Of a stretch of 64,000 nt of DNA, positions 29,152 to 39,336 are shown piece by piece. A program made the position numbers and the translations under genes. The stretch comes from Nostoc punctiforme NIES-2108 (GTDB lineage Bacteria > Cyanobacteriota > Cyanobacteriia > Cyanobacteriales > Nostocaceae), in contig LXQE01000096.1 of NCBI GenBank assembly GCA_003326195.1, forward strand, positions 164,520 to 228,519. Direction: 5' to 3'. Below the pieces are notes generated by a model. The model was not told the DNA's origin and made no database searches. It worked only from the letters and a program-made list of their open reading frames with translations. How positions within the stretch are numbered: the first letter of the stretch is position 1; every line of letters begins with the position of its first letter.

Positions 29152-29757
29152 ATGAAAAATCTAGTTTTATCTGCCATAGCCCTCGCCACCACATCTGGAT
29201 TAGTTTTCGGGACAATGCCAGCCGCTTCTGCTTTAAGTTGGAGTTGGAATTATTCTGGTACTGGCGTAGCCGCAAACGGTACTTTCACCACTAATGACAC
29301 CCCGAACAATTTGGGTTTTTACTTAATTACTGGAATTACTGGTAAGCGAAATGGTGAAACAATTACTGGTTTGCAACCCGCCGGGACTCCGATACCAGGA
29401 AACGAACCTTTTAATGTTGATAATTTAATTAGTCTTAATACTCAGCAGTTAACAGGTGATGGTTTTGGGTATTCCACTTCGGGAGGAAACTATTCTAGTC
29501 CATTTTTCGCGAGTTTTTTGCCGACACCAAGTTATTTAGAGGTTTTTTCTGCGCCGCCAATCACACCAGGTTTTGAAAATTTGGGATTGGAAGATAGTGA
29601 GTTACCCATTAGTTTTTCTGCAACCATAATTACTGTTTCTGAACCTACTTCTATCGTTAGCCTACTCATTCTTGGTACTCTTGTTGGCGCACCTTCATTA
29701 CTCAAACGCCACAATCTATCCAAATTGACTCAGAAGAAGCTCGAAAAAGTTTCCTAA
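29152..29757 (+). CDS. PEP-CTERM sorting domain protein
   Basis: Signal peptide MKNLVLSAIALATTSGLVFGTMPAASA; C-terminus VSEPTSIVSLLILGTLVGAPSLLKRH. Confidence 0.8.
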   Translation: MKNLVLSAIALATTSGLVFGTMPAASALSWSWNYSGTGVAANGTFTTNDTPNNLGFYLITGITGKRNGETITGLQPAGTPIPGNEPFNVDNLISLNTQQLTGDGFGYSTSGGNYSSPFFASFLPTPSYLEVFSAPPITPGFENLGLEDSELPISFSATIITVSEPTSIVSLLILGTLVGAPSLLKRHNLSKLTQKKLEKVS

Positions 29758-29922
29758 AACCATCAATAACAATTCAAAATTGTACCCTTGCAGGAAAGCA
29801 AGCTACGCGTAGCGTCTTGTAAAAAAGAGAGTTTCAGATGGGAATTTAAAGCCCGATTGTAGCTTGCCTTTTGTAAAGTAACTTTAGCTAAGTACAGTTT
29901 TGCGTAAAAGCGTAGCGTTTTT

Positions 29923-30048
29923 AATGCAAGCCGACGTATTAACAATGCAAGCCGACGTATTAACAATGCAAGCCGACGTATTAACAATGCAAGCCGATGC
30001 ATTAACAATGCAAGCCGATGCATTAACAATACAAGCCGACGTATTGGC
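29923..30048. repeat. 21-bp tandem repeat (aatgcaagccgacgtattaac), 6 copies
   Basis: Directly visible; reverse-strand single relative at 35155-35175. Confidence 0.93.
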
Positions 30049-30099
30049 ATTGTAGGGTAGTGCCAAATTTAATTCGCTATGAATTTATAAAATGCTGTA

Positions 30100-30233
30100 A
30101 GTAGGTGGATCTAAATAAATATAAGATAGTTCGTCATTGCGAAGCAAGTGAAGCAATCGCAAAGACTGAGATTGCCACGCTTCACTTCGTTCCGCTCGCA
30201 ATGACATCTTATATTTAATTGCGTCTGCTTACT
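30100..30233. mobile_element. MITE copy 2 (134 bp), same family as 3762-3895, TA on both sides
   Basis: Near-identical sequence and identical length to copy 1. Confidence 0.87.
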
Positions 30234-30434
30234 TACTAAATGTTGACGTTCGGTCTTAAACCCTTAAATTTATGAGAAAACTTGCGATCTCTCTAGAGGC
30301 TCTCTGAGACACACAGATTAAAGTAATATAGCAACGGTGGTATCATTGCATCAAAATGATCCCGTAATTTTGTCTAGATATATAATTCTATCGCCCTGCG
30401 GACGGTAGATTATTTCTAAAAGGAGTTTGCTGCA

Positions 30435-31313
30435 ATGTCCACAAAACCAACTACTCGACTAATTTTAGAGACTTTACTCCCCCATCTCAAAGTAGCAGCA
30501 GCCTATGCCAATGTTCTTCAACCAAAAATTGCTGCACTTCCCGCCAAAGAACAAGGAAACAACTTTTTTAGTGCTGCACTTACTGATGCAGATGTGGCTA
30601 TTCAAAATCTGGTAGAAGTAGTATTACTAGGAACTTTTCCAGATATTCGCTTTTATGGTGAAGAATATGAAAGTTCTAATAACACCAAGTATTTTCGTGC
30701 TACCGAACTCGGTTCAGAAGGTGATTATTTAGTCACACTCGACCCGATTGATGGCACGAAGTTTTATATGGATGGACATTCTAATTACCAAATTATTCTC
30801 AGTATTCTAAATGCGGATGAGTTTGAAGCAGTAATTGCCATTTCTCCTGCCCAAAACATTTATTTTTACGCTCTTAGAGGTGAAGGTGCTTTTAAAGGCA
30901 CGCTGGACATGAACTTAGAAGCCTGTGCCCCGTTAGATATAACATCCGCCAAACCTTCTATTTTATTGGGATGGGGAATGAATTCTATCGCACATTTATT
31001 AAAAGATCGATATAAAGTAATCGATATAGCAACTGATTACTCTAGTGATATTCAAATTCCCAATCTCAATGGTATTCTTAGTGGCGACTTGAGTGGAGCA
31101 GTCATTAAATCGGGCAAATTTCTTGATAGTGCTGCACTCGCTTTTATTGCAAAAGAGGCTGGCTGGATTGTAACTACTCTGGACGGTTCGACTTTACCGC
31201 CACTGCATACTTGTCAAAACTATAGTTTGCCTGGATTGATCGTAGCTGCTTCAAAATCTGTTCATCAAGACTTATTAGAAGCGATGCAAAGCTTTAGGAG
31301 TGCTGAGTGCTGA
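30435..31313 (+). CDS. Inositol monophosphatase-family protein
   Basis: GEEYES...VTLDPIDGTKFYMDG...SGAVIKSGKFLDSAALAFIAKEAGW motifs. Confidence 0.85.
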   Translation: MSTKPTTRLILETLLPHLKVAAAYANVLQPKIAALPAKEQGNNFFSAALTDADVAIQNLVEVVLLGTFPDIRFYGEEYESSNNTKYFRATELGSEGDYLVTLDPIDGTKFYMDGHSNYQIILSILNADEFEAVIAISPAQNIYFYALRGEGAFKGTLDMNLEACAPLDITSAKPSILLGWGMNSIAHLLKDRYKVIDIATDYSSDIQIPNLNGILSGDLSGAVIKSGKFLDSAALAFIAKEAGWIVTTLDGSTLPPLHTCQNYSLPGLIVAASKSVHQDLLEAMQSFRSAEC

Positions 31314-31340
31314 GTATTGTGAATCTTCCCACTCTAAACT

Positions 31341-31474
31341 GCTACGGTAGGCAAACCGTGGATTTACTCCCCTTAATCCCCCGATGCATTGGGGGGAAAT
31401 ATCCGGTTCCCGGTTCTCCCCCTTGCCAAGGGGGAGTTAGAGGGGGTGAGAAGGACTTGTGTATACACCGTAGC
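31341..31474. repeat. Diverged second copy of the 16106-16279 MITE-like element
   Basis: gctacggt ... gacttgtgtatacaccgtagc ends with ccccctt/aaggggg interior. Confidence 0.6.
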
Positions 31475-31533
31475 TCTAAGCTGGAGAATTCACTACTGGA
31501 TACCGTTTTCCACAAATCATATTTTTTGGCTAA

Positions 31534-32514
31534 ATGAAAATCTGTATTGTTGGCGCAGGTGCGATTGGTGGATATTTAGGGGCGAAATTGGCACTGGCAG
31601 GTGAAGCAGTGACACTAATCGCACGTGGTTCTCATTTGGAGGCAATTCAAAAAAAAGGGCTGAAGTTACTCATGGCAGACGGTTCCAGCCAAATTGCTAC
31701 TCCGGCTTTGGCAACTAGCGATATTCAGTCAGCTGGGCCACAGGATGTAGTAATTTTAACTGTGAAGGCTCACAGTGTACCCGCGATCGCACCCTTTCTC
31801 CCTGCACTCTACAATCCTCACACAATGGTAGTGACAGCCCAAAATGGCGTTCCTTGGTGGTACTTTCGTCAACATGGCGGTGAGTATGAAGGTACACGGA
31901 TTCAATCTGTCGATCCAGATGGGATTATTGAAGCTAGTATCGGTGCTGAACGCGCCATTGGTTGTGTGGTTTACCCAGCAACAGAGATAATTGAACCAGG
32001 TGTAATTAAACATATTGAAGGCGATCGCTTTACTCTCGGTGAAATCGATGGTAGTAAAAGCGCTCGCATCCAATTATTGGCACAGACTTTAAAACAGGCA
32101 GGATTCAAAGCACCAATCCGCAATCAGATTCGCACGGAAATTTGGATCAAGTTGTGGGGAAATGTGGCATTTAATCCCATCAGTGCCTTAACTGGTGCGA
32201 CTCTAGAGGATATTTGCCGTTATCCCCTCACTCGTGAACTAGCGCGACAAATGATGACAGAAACTCAAGCGATCGCAGAAAATTTGGGTATAAAGTTTGG
32301 CATCACTTTAGAACAGCGAATTAATGGGGCAGAAAATGTTGGTGCCCACAAAACCTCAATGCTACAAGATATTGAAGCCGGACGCGCTACGGAGATAGAC
32401 GCGATCGTTGGCGCGGTGGCAGAATTGGGAAAACTTACTCAAATTCCTACACCTTATATTGATGCTATTTATGCCAGCGTTAAGTTGCTGGAGGCGACTA
32501 AAGTAAGAATTTGA
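31534..32514 (+). CDS. panE: 2-dehydropantoate 2-reductase (ketopantoate reductase)
   Basis: MKICIVGAGAIGGYLGAKLALAG; KLWGNVAFNPISALTGATLEDI. Confidence 0.9.
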   Translation: MKICIVGAGAIGGYLGAKLALAGEAVTLIARGSHLEAIQKKGLKLLMADGSSQIATPALATSDIQSAGPQDVVILTVKAHSVPAIAPFLPALYNPHTMVVTAQNGVPWWYFRQHGGEYEGTRIQSVDPDGIIEASIGAERAIGCVVYPATEIIEPGVIKHIEGDRFTLGEIDGSKSARIQLLAQTLKQAGFKAPIRNQIRTEIWIKLWGNVAFNPISALTGATLEDICRYPLTRELARQMMTETQAIAENLGIKFGITLEQRINGAENVGAHKTSMLQDIEAGRATEIDAIVGAVAELGKLTQIPTPYIDAIYASVKLLEATKVRI

Positions 32515-32642
32515 CGAACCACAGAGACGCAGAGAACACAGAGTGAGGAGGAATAGAGAGGATTTTTGCGTCAGTTGTGGGATATTTCTTTATTTGGAAT
32601 TCTCTTAAGGTGCGGAATGTAAATTATAGAATTATCAAGTCT

Positions 32643-34154
32643 ATGAAGAAAAAAAAAGCATGGCAATTAACAATACTGGTTATAGCAGTAATAGGAATCA
32701 GCATTATCATCGGACATAGTAATTCTCTAAAGGCTGCTTCACCTTTAGGGAAAGACACGCTGACGATGATTACTTCTCCAGATTATCCTCCTTATGAGTT
32801 TTACGATACTAAAGGAGGCGATGTCTACGACGGGCTACGCCTACGCCAAATTGTTGGCTTTGATATAGATATTGCCAAAACCCTTGCTGAAAAACTAGGG
32901 TTTAAACTTCAAATAATGGAATCTGATTTTAATGGGTTAATTCCTGCACTCCAAGCAAATCGCGCTGACTTTGTAATGGCTGGGATGACTCCGACTCCAG
33001 AACGTCAGAAAAATATTGATTTTTCCATTATTTATTACGAAGCTAAAGATACAATTGTCGCTCCTAAAGGTAGCAACCTGAAACAACCCCAAGACTTATT
33101 AGGAAAAAAGCTTGGGGTACAACTAGGAACGATACAAGAACAAAATGCTCAGAAAATTGCTAAAAAAGTTGCAGGTATTCAGCTAAAGCAACTCAACAAA
33201 GTGCCGGAAGTAGTTCAAGAAATCAAATCTGGGCGAATTGATGCCGCAATTGTTGAGGATACCGTCGCTAAGGGATTTGCCCAAGCTAATCCAGATTTAG
33301 AATTTAATACTATTCCGTCAGAGGAAGCAAGTGGATCTGCGATCGCTTTTCCCAAAGGTTCTTCTTTTGTAGAACCGTTTAACAAAGTCCTTCAACAAAT
33401 GAAGGACGATGGCACATTGGCTAAACTAGTAACCAAGTGGTTTTCACAGAATACCGCCGCCAATCCTGTATCCTCAACTCCTGCTAAAGGCGGATTGAAT
33501 CTCGACTTCACCAGAATTCTTCCAGATATTCCTTTTATTCTGCGGGGAATCCCTTTAACTTTGTTGTTCACGCTATTATCTGTAACCTTGGGGTTAATTT
33601 GGGGAACAATTCTGTCTCTATTAAAAATTCTCGGCATCAAACCGCTTACCTGGGTTGCTAACGCCTACACCTCTGTTTTTCGAGGTACACCTTTGCTATT
33701 ACAGTTGGCATTAGTTTACTACGCAACACCTCAGCTTACAGGCTATGACATTTCCGCATTGGAGGCTGGGGTGCTAACTTTTACCCTGAATTCTGGCGCT
33801 TATATGTCGGAAACCATCAGGGGTGGGATTCAGGCGGTGGATAAAGGGCAAAGTGAAGCGGCGATGTCTATGGGTGTTCCTTATTGGTTGATGATGTGGG
33901 ATGTGATTTTGCCCCAAGCATTGAAGAATATTCTTCCAGCATTGGTAAATGAAACTATCGGATTGCTTAAAGATTCCGCGCTGGTGTCAACGATTGGGGT
34001 GGTGGAAATATTACGCAGTGCCCAAATTGTTGGTGCAAACAAATATATTTATTTTGAACCACTGCTATTTGCAGGGTTAATCTACTATGTTTTGGTAATG
34101 GGTATGACCTTGGGTGCATCCGCTTTAGAAAGGAGACTACGGGAAAGTGAGTAA
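32643..34154 (+). CDS. Amino-acid ABC transporter, fused substrate-binding and permease protein
   Basis: TMITSPDYPPYEFYD...GFDIDIAKTLAEK SBP_bac_3 domain, then VFRGTPLLLQLALVYYATPQ and EAAMSMG permease motifs. Confidence 0.92.
   Translation: MKKKKAWQLTILVIAVIGISIIIGHSNSLKAASPLGKDTLTMITSPDYPPYEFYDTKGGDVYDGLRLRQIVGFDIDIAKTLAEKLGFKLQIMESDFNGLIPALQANRADFVMAGMTPTPERQKNIDFSIIYYEAKDTIVAPKGSNLKQPQDLLGKKLGVQLGTIQEQNAQKIAKKVAGIQLKQLNKVPEVVQEIKSGRIDAAIVEDTVAKGFAQANPDLEFNTIPSEEASGSAIAFPKGSSFVEPFNKVLQQMKDDGTLAKLVTKWFSQNTAANPVSSTPAKGGLNLDFTRILPDIPFILRGIPLTLLFTLLSVTLGLIWGTILSLLKILGIKPLTWVANAYTSVFRGTPLLLQLALVYYATPQLTGYDISALEAGVLTFTLNSGAYMSETIRGGIQAVDKGQSEAAMSMGVPYWLMMWDVILPQALKNILPALVNETIGLLKDSALVSTIGVVEILRSAQIVGANKYIYFEPLLFAGLIYYVLVMGMTLGASALERRLRESE
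32817..32847. repeat. 31-bp interspersed repeat inside the ABC substrate-binding domain
   Basis: ggcgatgtctacgacgggctacgcctacgcc; relatives at 29038-29068 and 62841-62871 (opposite orientation). Confidence 0.8.
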
Positions 34155-34881
34155 TGTAGTAATTCGCACGGAATTCTTATCTAAATCCTTTGGCAAACTC
34201 GACGTACTCAAAGATATTTCCACTGAGTTTTACCAAGGGGAAGTGGTTGCCATATTAGGGCCTTCTGGTTCAGGTAAGTCTACCTTTTTGCGATGCATAA
34301 ACTTGCTAGAACAACCCACCAAAGGAAGAATCTATTTTCACGACCAAGAAATTACCAATCCCAAGGTAAACATCGCTAAAGTACGGCAGCATTTGATGAT
34401 GGTATTTCAACATTTTAATTTGTTTCCCCACATGAATGTGCTGCAAAATGTCACCTACGCACCCATCAAGGTAAAAGGAATAAACAAGCAAAAAGCAGAA
34501 GAACATGGCTTAGAATTGCTTGCTAAGGTAGGTTTAGAAGAAAAAGTGTCTGTCTATCCATCCAAATTATCTGGGGGACAGAAACAGCGAGTAGCGATCG
34601 CTCGGGCATTAGCAATGGAACCAGAGATGATTTTGTTTGATGAACCCACCTCTGCATTAGATCCAGAAATGGTCAAAGATGTGCTGGAAGTGATGAAAGC
34701 TTTAGCGCTATCTGGGATGACAATGGCGATAGTTACTCATGAAATGGGGTTTGCAAGAGTTGTTGCCAATCGGATTATGTTCCTCGACCAGGGGATTTTA
34801 GCAGAAGATGCTACTCCTGGTGAGTTTTTCCAAAATCCTCAGTGCGATCGCGCCAAGCAGTTCTTAGAAAAAATGCTTTAG
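34147..34881 (+). CDS. Amino-acid ABC transporter ATP-binding protein (GlnQ-like)
   Basis: LGPSGSGKSTFLRCINLLE, LSGGQKQRVAIARAL, ILFDEPTSALDPE. Confidence 0.95.
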   Translation: MSNVVIRTEFLSKSFGKLDVLKDISTEFYQGEVVAILGPSGSGKSTFLRCINLLEQPTKGRIYFHDQEITNPKVNIAKVRQHLMMVFQHFNLFPHMNVLQNVTYAPIKVKGINKQKAEEHGLELLAKVGLEEKVSVYPSKLSGGQKQRVAIARALAMEPEMILFDEPTSALDPEMVKDVLEVMKALALSGMTMAIVTHEMGFARVVANRIMFLDQGILAEDATPGEFFQNPQCDRAKQFLEKML

Positions 34882-35227
34882 AACAATTGAAATTTGCCGC
34901 TTTTCTTGTATTCTTGAACTAGCCCTTTCAAGGTGAGTAAAAATTTTGCTCAAAAAATTCCTCTTTAATCTCTTAACTCTGTGTTCTCTGCGTTTCTGTG
35001 GTTAAATAAATTACTTTTAAACCGCAGAGGCACAGAGAGCGCAGAGAGAAAAACAGAGATTTTACGAGTTACCTTGAAAGGGCTGTTCTTGAACTTACGC
35101 ATTGACAAAAAATACTAAATATACATAAGTTTAAAAACCACATCTTTTCGTAATGTTAATGCGTTGACTTGCATTGTTAATGCATCCCAATGCAATGCCA
35201 ATGCGTTCCTCTGAAAGGGGATTATCC

Positions 35228-36778
35228 CTACTTTCTCAAACGAAAACGCACCGGCATTCTATCAGGCGGATAAATCAAAAGGTTCTGCTGTAACTGTTCC
35301 AGAGATGATCGACCGTTGACCAACTCCCAGTCAAAGTAGTAAAGCAGTAGTGCCAGCATCATCGTTCCTTCCAGCATTGACAAATGCTCTCCCAAGCAAC
35401 GATGAGAACCTGAGCCAAAGTCTATCATTGGAACTACACTACTTTCCTTACCCTTCTCTAACCAACGCTCTGGCAGAAATTCATCGGGATGAGAATAGAC
35501 TTCAGGATCTCGTCCAGCAGCAAGCATTGACCAGAATATTTTCGTGCCACGAGGAATAACCGTACCCTCAATAACAGTGTCACGTTGAGCCTCCAATGAA
35601 GTCGAGCCTGAAGCGACTGAATAAAGGCGCAAAGTTTCCTTGAAAATAGCGCGGATGTAATTCAATTCCTTAAGGCTTTCTCCATTAATACTGCCTTGAC
35701 TTTCCCAAGCTTTGTCAACAACGGCCTGGGCCTGCTGAAAAACTCTTGGATTTAAGGCCAACTCTCCTATTGCAAAAGATAAAGTATGAGCCGTGGTATC
35801 AGTACCAGCGATTAAAAGTTCAATAACTTCTGCTATCAGTGTTTCCCGATTGTATTTTGGTTCTTTGGCAGCTATTTTCACTAACATTGATTCCTGGAAC
35901 AAAGGACTTACCTGTGGTAAATCGGTCTGATTTTGTTCTCTCATTTGTAAAGCTAAGTATACACGGGGAGTAATAAACTCCTCTAAATATCGCCTTGCTG
36001 CCCAATAATCTCGTGAGTTCTTAGTTGGCAAATATTTCATCCATATCTTCTCGCCAGTAGCTACCCGTAGGAACCGATAGCCAACAATAGACATCGCCTC
36101 GTACACCTTGAGGACATCAAGGGGTTGTCCTTCATGACTAGCAATGTTTCTATCCACAGGAATGCCCAGTACTAAACAGGAAATTACCCTCATTGTTAGT
36201 TCTACAAACAGAGGATCTACCTGAACTTCTGGTGAGGCAGTTGACTGAATTTTCTCAATTACTTGTTCGCAAGCTTGACTAATAATTTCTACATATTTGG
36301 AGAGACCGCTAGAACTGAATTCAGGATTCCAAGCCTTACGTCTATACTGCCACTCACTTCCATTTTGACCTAAAAGAATGGGCCCACTAATGTCGTTCCA
36401 AGCTTTGCTAGCTCGTTGTGACCTAACTAGGCTACCGTCTCTCATCCCATTGATAATAGTGTCTTCGATAACTTTTGGCTTACTCAAAACAAGAGTTGGC
36501 TGGTCAGTCCAGCAAACATACATTGGGCCTAGCTGCTGGCTCCAATCAAACAATAATTGGAAGAATTTCTTCTCTTTGACTGCTGCTAATACTTGAGGAA
36601 TATTTCCTAATAGCCAGTGTCTCTTAGGAGAAGGAAGGAACTGTAGAGATTTGTAAGTGTTCTTTTGCTTCCACCACCGCCAACCTAATATTCCCACTGT
36701 GCTAGTAATGCCTAAAGCTGTAATTAAATATGGAAATGAGTCAGAAAAAGCAATTTGAGCAGCAATATCTTGGAACAT
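35228..36778 (-). CDS. Cytochrome P450
   Basis: Heme loop FGSGSHRCLGEHL; I-helix AGTDTT; ETLR motif. Confidence 0.94.
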   Translation of the reverse strand: MFQDIAAQIAFSDSFPYLITALGITSTVGILGWRWWKQKNTYKSLQFLPSPKRHWLLGNIPQVLAAVKEKKFFQLLFDWSQQLGPMYVCWTDQPTLVLSKPKVIEDTIINGMRDGSLVRSQRASKAWNDISGPILLGQNGSEWQYRRKAWNPEFSSSGLSKYVEIISQACEQVIEKIQSTASPEVQVDPLFVELTMRVISCLVLGIPVDRNIASHEGQPLDVLKVYEAMSIVGYRFLRVATGEKIWMKYLPTKNSRDYWAARRYLEEFITPRVYLALQMREQNQTDLPQVSPLFQESMLVKIAAKEPKYNRETLIAEVIELLIAGTDTTAHTLSFAIGELALNPRVFQQAQAVVDKAWESQGSINGESLKELNYIRAIFKETLRLYSVASGSTSLEAQRDTVIEGTVIPRGTKIFWSMLAAGRDPEVYSHPDEFLPERWLEKGKESSVVPMIDFGSGSHRCLGEHLSMLEGTMMLALLLYYFDWELVNGRSSLEQLQQNLLIYPPDRMPVRFRLRK

Positions 36779-36961
36779 AAATCTGCCTTTGCCTAACAAA
36801 AACTTAGATTATTCAGATACTACCGTATTGTTTCCAGATTGGTTTACCGAGATTCTCAGTTGAGTGGTTTCTAAAGAAAATCTAAAGTTAGCAAATAGCG
36901 ATCGCCTGAAAACAGGATAATGCAGCTGAACAGGTTAATCCTTCCCATTCAACCTAGAATT

Positions 36962-37546
36962 ATGGCATCTACACCGAAAATCCTCGCCTTTGCTGGCAGC
37001 ACCCGGATTGATTCTTACAACAAAAAATTGGTAAAAATCGCTGCGGCTGGCGCTAAGGCAGCAGGCGCAGAAGTAACTTATATAGACCTCCACGATTTGC
37101 CTTTACCTCTGTATGATGAAGACTTGGAAGCTCAAGAAGGACTACCTGCCAACGCCCGTACTTTCAAGGATTTGCTGATTTCTCATCAAGGATTGCTGAT
37201 TGCTTCGCCGGAATATAACAGTTCACTCACAGCAGTTTTGAAAAATGCCATTGACTGGGCATCCCGCCCATATCAAAATGAAGCGCCGTTGGCTTTGACT
37301 GCTTTTGCAGGGAAGGTTGCTAGTATTATGAGCGCTTCCCCAGGCGCTCTTGGTGGTTTGCGGGGGTTAGTTCACCTGCGTTCTATTTTGGGAAACATCA
37401 AAGTTTTAGTACTTCCCGACCAGATAGCAGTATCCAAAGCTTATGAAGCCTTTAATGCTGATGGCACGTTAAAAGATCCGAAACAGCAACAATCTATTGA
37501 ACGGTTAGGCGATGGCTTAACAAAGATATTGCTGAAGCTCAATTAA
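36962..37546 (+). CDS. NADPH-dependent FMN reductase family
   Basis: ILAFAGSTRIDSYNKKL; SPEYNSSLTAVLKNAIDWASRP. Confidence 0.92.
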   Translation: MASTPKILAFAGSTRIDSYNKKLVKIAAAGAKAAGAEVTYIDLHDLPLPLYDEDLEAQEGLPANARTFKDLLISHQGLLIASPEYNSSLTAVLKNAIDWASRPYQNEAPLALTAFAGKVASIMSASPGALGGLRGLVHLRSILGNIKVLVLPDQIAVSKAYEAFNADGTLKDPKQQQSIERLGDGLTKILLKLN

Positions 37547-37589
37547 ACTCTTCAGGTGTTCAGTAAATAAAGAATACTTATAAGTAAAT

Positions 37590-39068
37590 GTTTTAATTTC
37601 TAATAGGGATTTTAATAAATTGCAATCTCACTACCTATCGCCTCAATAATTGCCTTAGCTGCATGTTTCGATCCCTAATAGGGATTTTGATGAATTGCAA
37701 TTTTGCCACGGTAGTAATTGAATACTTACTGTAAGAGTTTCAATCCCTAATAGGGATTTTGATGAATTGCAATGTAATAAATATTGGTATTTTCGGTACT
37801 GCTGGATGTTTCAATCCCTAATAGGGATTTTGATGAATTGCAATTCAAGCGCGATATTCTTCACTTGTGCGGTCAGTGTTTCAATCCCTAATAGGGATTT
37901 TGATGAATTGCAATCCCAGAAAACTCATATTCATTAGTCGGTGATGATGTTTCAATCCCTAATAGGGATTTTGATGAATTGCAATCCAATAGAAGAACTA
38001 GTAAAAATGCTAGTTGATGTTTCAATCCCTAATAGGGATTTTGATGAATTGCAATTCATACGGAGTACCGCTTTAGTATATACATCTTTGTTTCAATCCC
38101 TAATAGGGATTTTGATGAATTGCAATGGTAATTGCAGCGCAAAGCAACTATGTTATGATTAATCTATTGTTTCAATCCCTAATAGGGATTTTGATGAATT
38201 GCAATCAGCTTTCTTGAATTCTGGTTGGGGTGATAATTCCGTTTCAATCCCTAATAGGGATTTTGATGAATTGCAATTTAGTATTAGGTAACTCAGGGGG
38301 AGCCGCTAACAAGTTTCAATCCCTAATAGGGATTTTGATGAATTGCAATTCGTTTGTATATTACATCAAGCTATCATGATGTGTTTCAATCCCTAATAGG
38401 GATTTTGATGAATTGCAATACTCGAACACCTCAACCGCGTACAGTCACCGATCGTTGTTTCAATCCCTAATAGGGATTTTGATGAATTGCAATACTCGAT
38501 TTGCACAAGTTTTAAGCGAGAAGCAAGTGTTTCAATCCCTAATAGGGATTTTGATGAATTGCAATTTAAGAGCCTTGTCATAGCGCTGCACACCCTCACA
38601 CATGTTTCAATCCCTAATAGGGATTTTGATGAATTGCAATCTTGCAACTCTACAATCTGGTGAAAATGCTGAGATTGTTTCAATCCCTAATAGGGATTTT
38701 GATGAATTGCAATCGTCGGATTTGGAGTCCGTCCGCGACGTGAGATTGTTTCAATCCCTAATAGGGATTTTGATGAATTGCAATCCAGAAGAATTGCCAC
38801 CATTACCACCATTGCAAGGTTTCAATCCCTAATAGGGATTTTGATGAATTGCAATAATTGCAGGATTAGATGCTGCATTATCTCCGGATTGGTTTCAATC
38901 CCTAATAGGGATTTTGATGAATTGCAATACTACTTATTAATTGCGATCGCAATTGGTGAGTGTTTCAATCCCTAATAGGGATTTTGATGAATTGCAATTT
39001 AGGAATCTTCACCCACCATTACCACGTCGTAGTTTCAATCCCTAATAGGGATTTTGATGAATTGCAAT
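37590..39068 (-). CRISPR. CRISPR array, 21 repeats (37 bp; first two on the low-coordinate side degenerate) and 20 spacers of 33-42 bp; crRNA orientation on minus strand
   Basis: Consensus (+) GTTTCAATCCCTAATAGGGATTTTGATGAATTGCAAT; minus-strand repeat ends ATTGAAAC; degenerate repeats at 37590 and 37665 mark the leader-distal end. Confidence 0.98.
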
Positions 39069-39336
39069 AGCGGGAGCCTGAAAGCCAAGCTATATTTAGT
39101 TTTCAAGGTACGGTTGCGCGATTCAAGGGCAATCATAGCATTAGAGAATTCGTTTGGAAAGAGCGCCAGGAAAATTTAAAGCCTGAAATCGTATTTTGAT
39201 AAGCATTTCAGAGATTGCGCGGATGAGGATTAGGCGACTAATGGCTTAAAAGGCTTACTGGAGTTGGGATATAAGCACTTTTTTATGGCTGTGAAATTTC
39301 TACACCTACCCTTCCGCGCATTTGAGATGCAGGAAC
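39069..39336 (-). promoter_or_regulatory. Probable CRISPR leader, between the array and cas2
   Basis: Noncoding interval at the conserved-repeat end of the array, opposite the degenerate repeats. Confidence 0.65.

Noticed and set aside
29763-30066. ORFs encoding LLMHRLA / NASACIV repeats
   Set aside because: Frames through the 21-bp tandem repeat; no evidence of translation.
37941-38975. Short ORFs (38393..38683 etc.) within the array
   Set aside because: Products are translations of CRISPR repeats (SLIGILMNCN / SSKSLLGIET).
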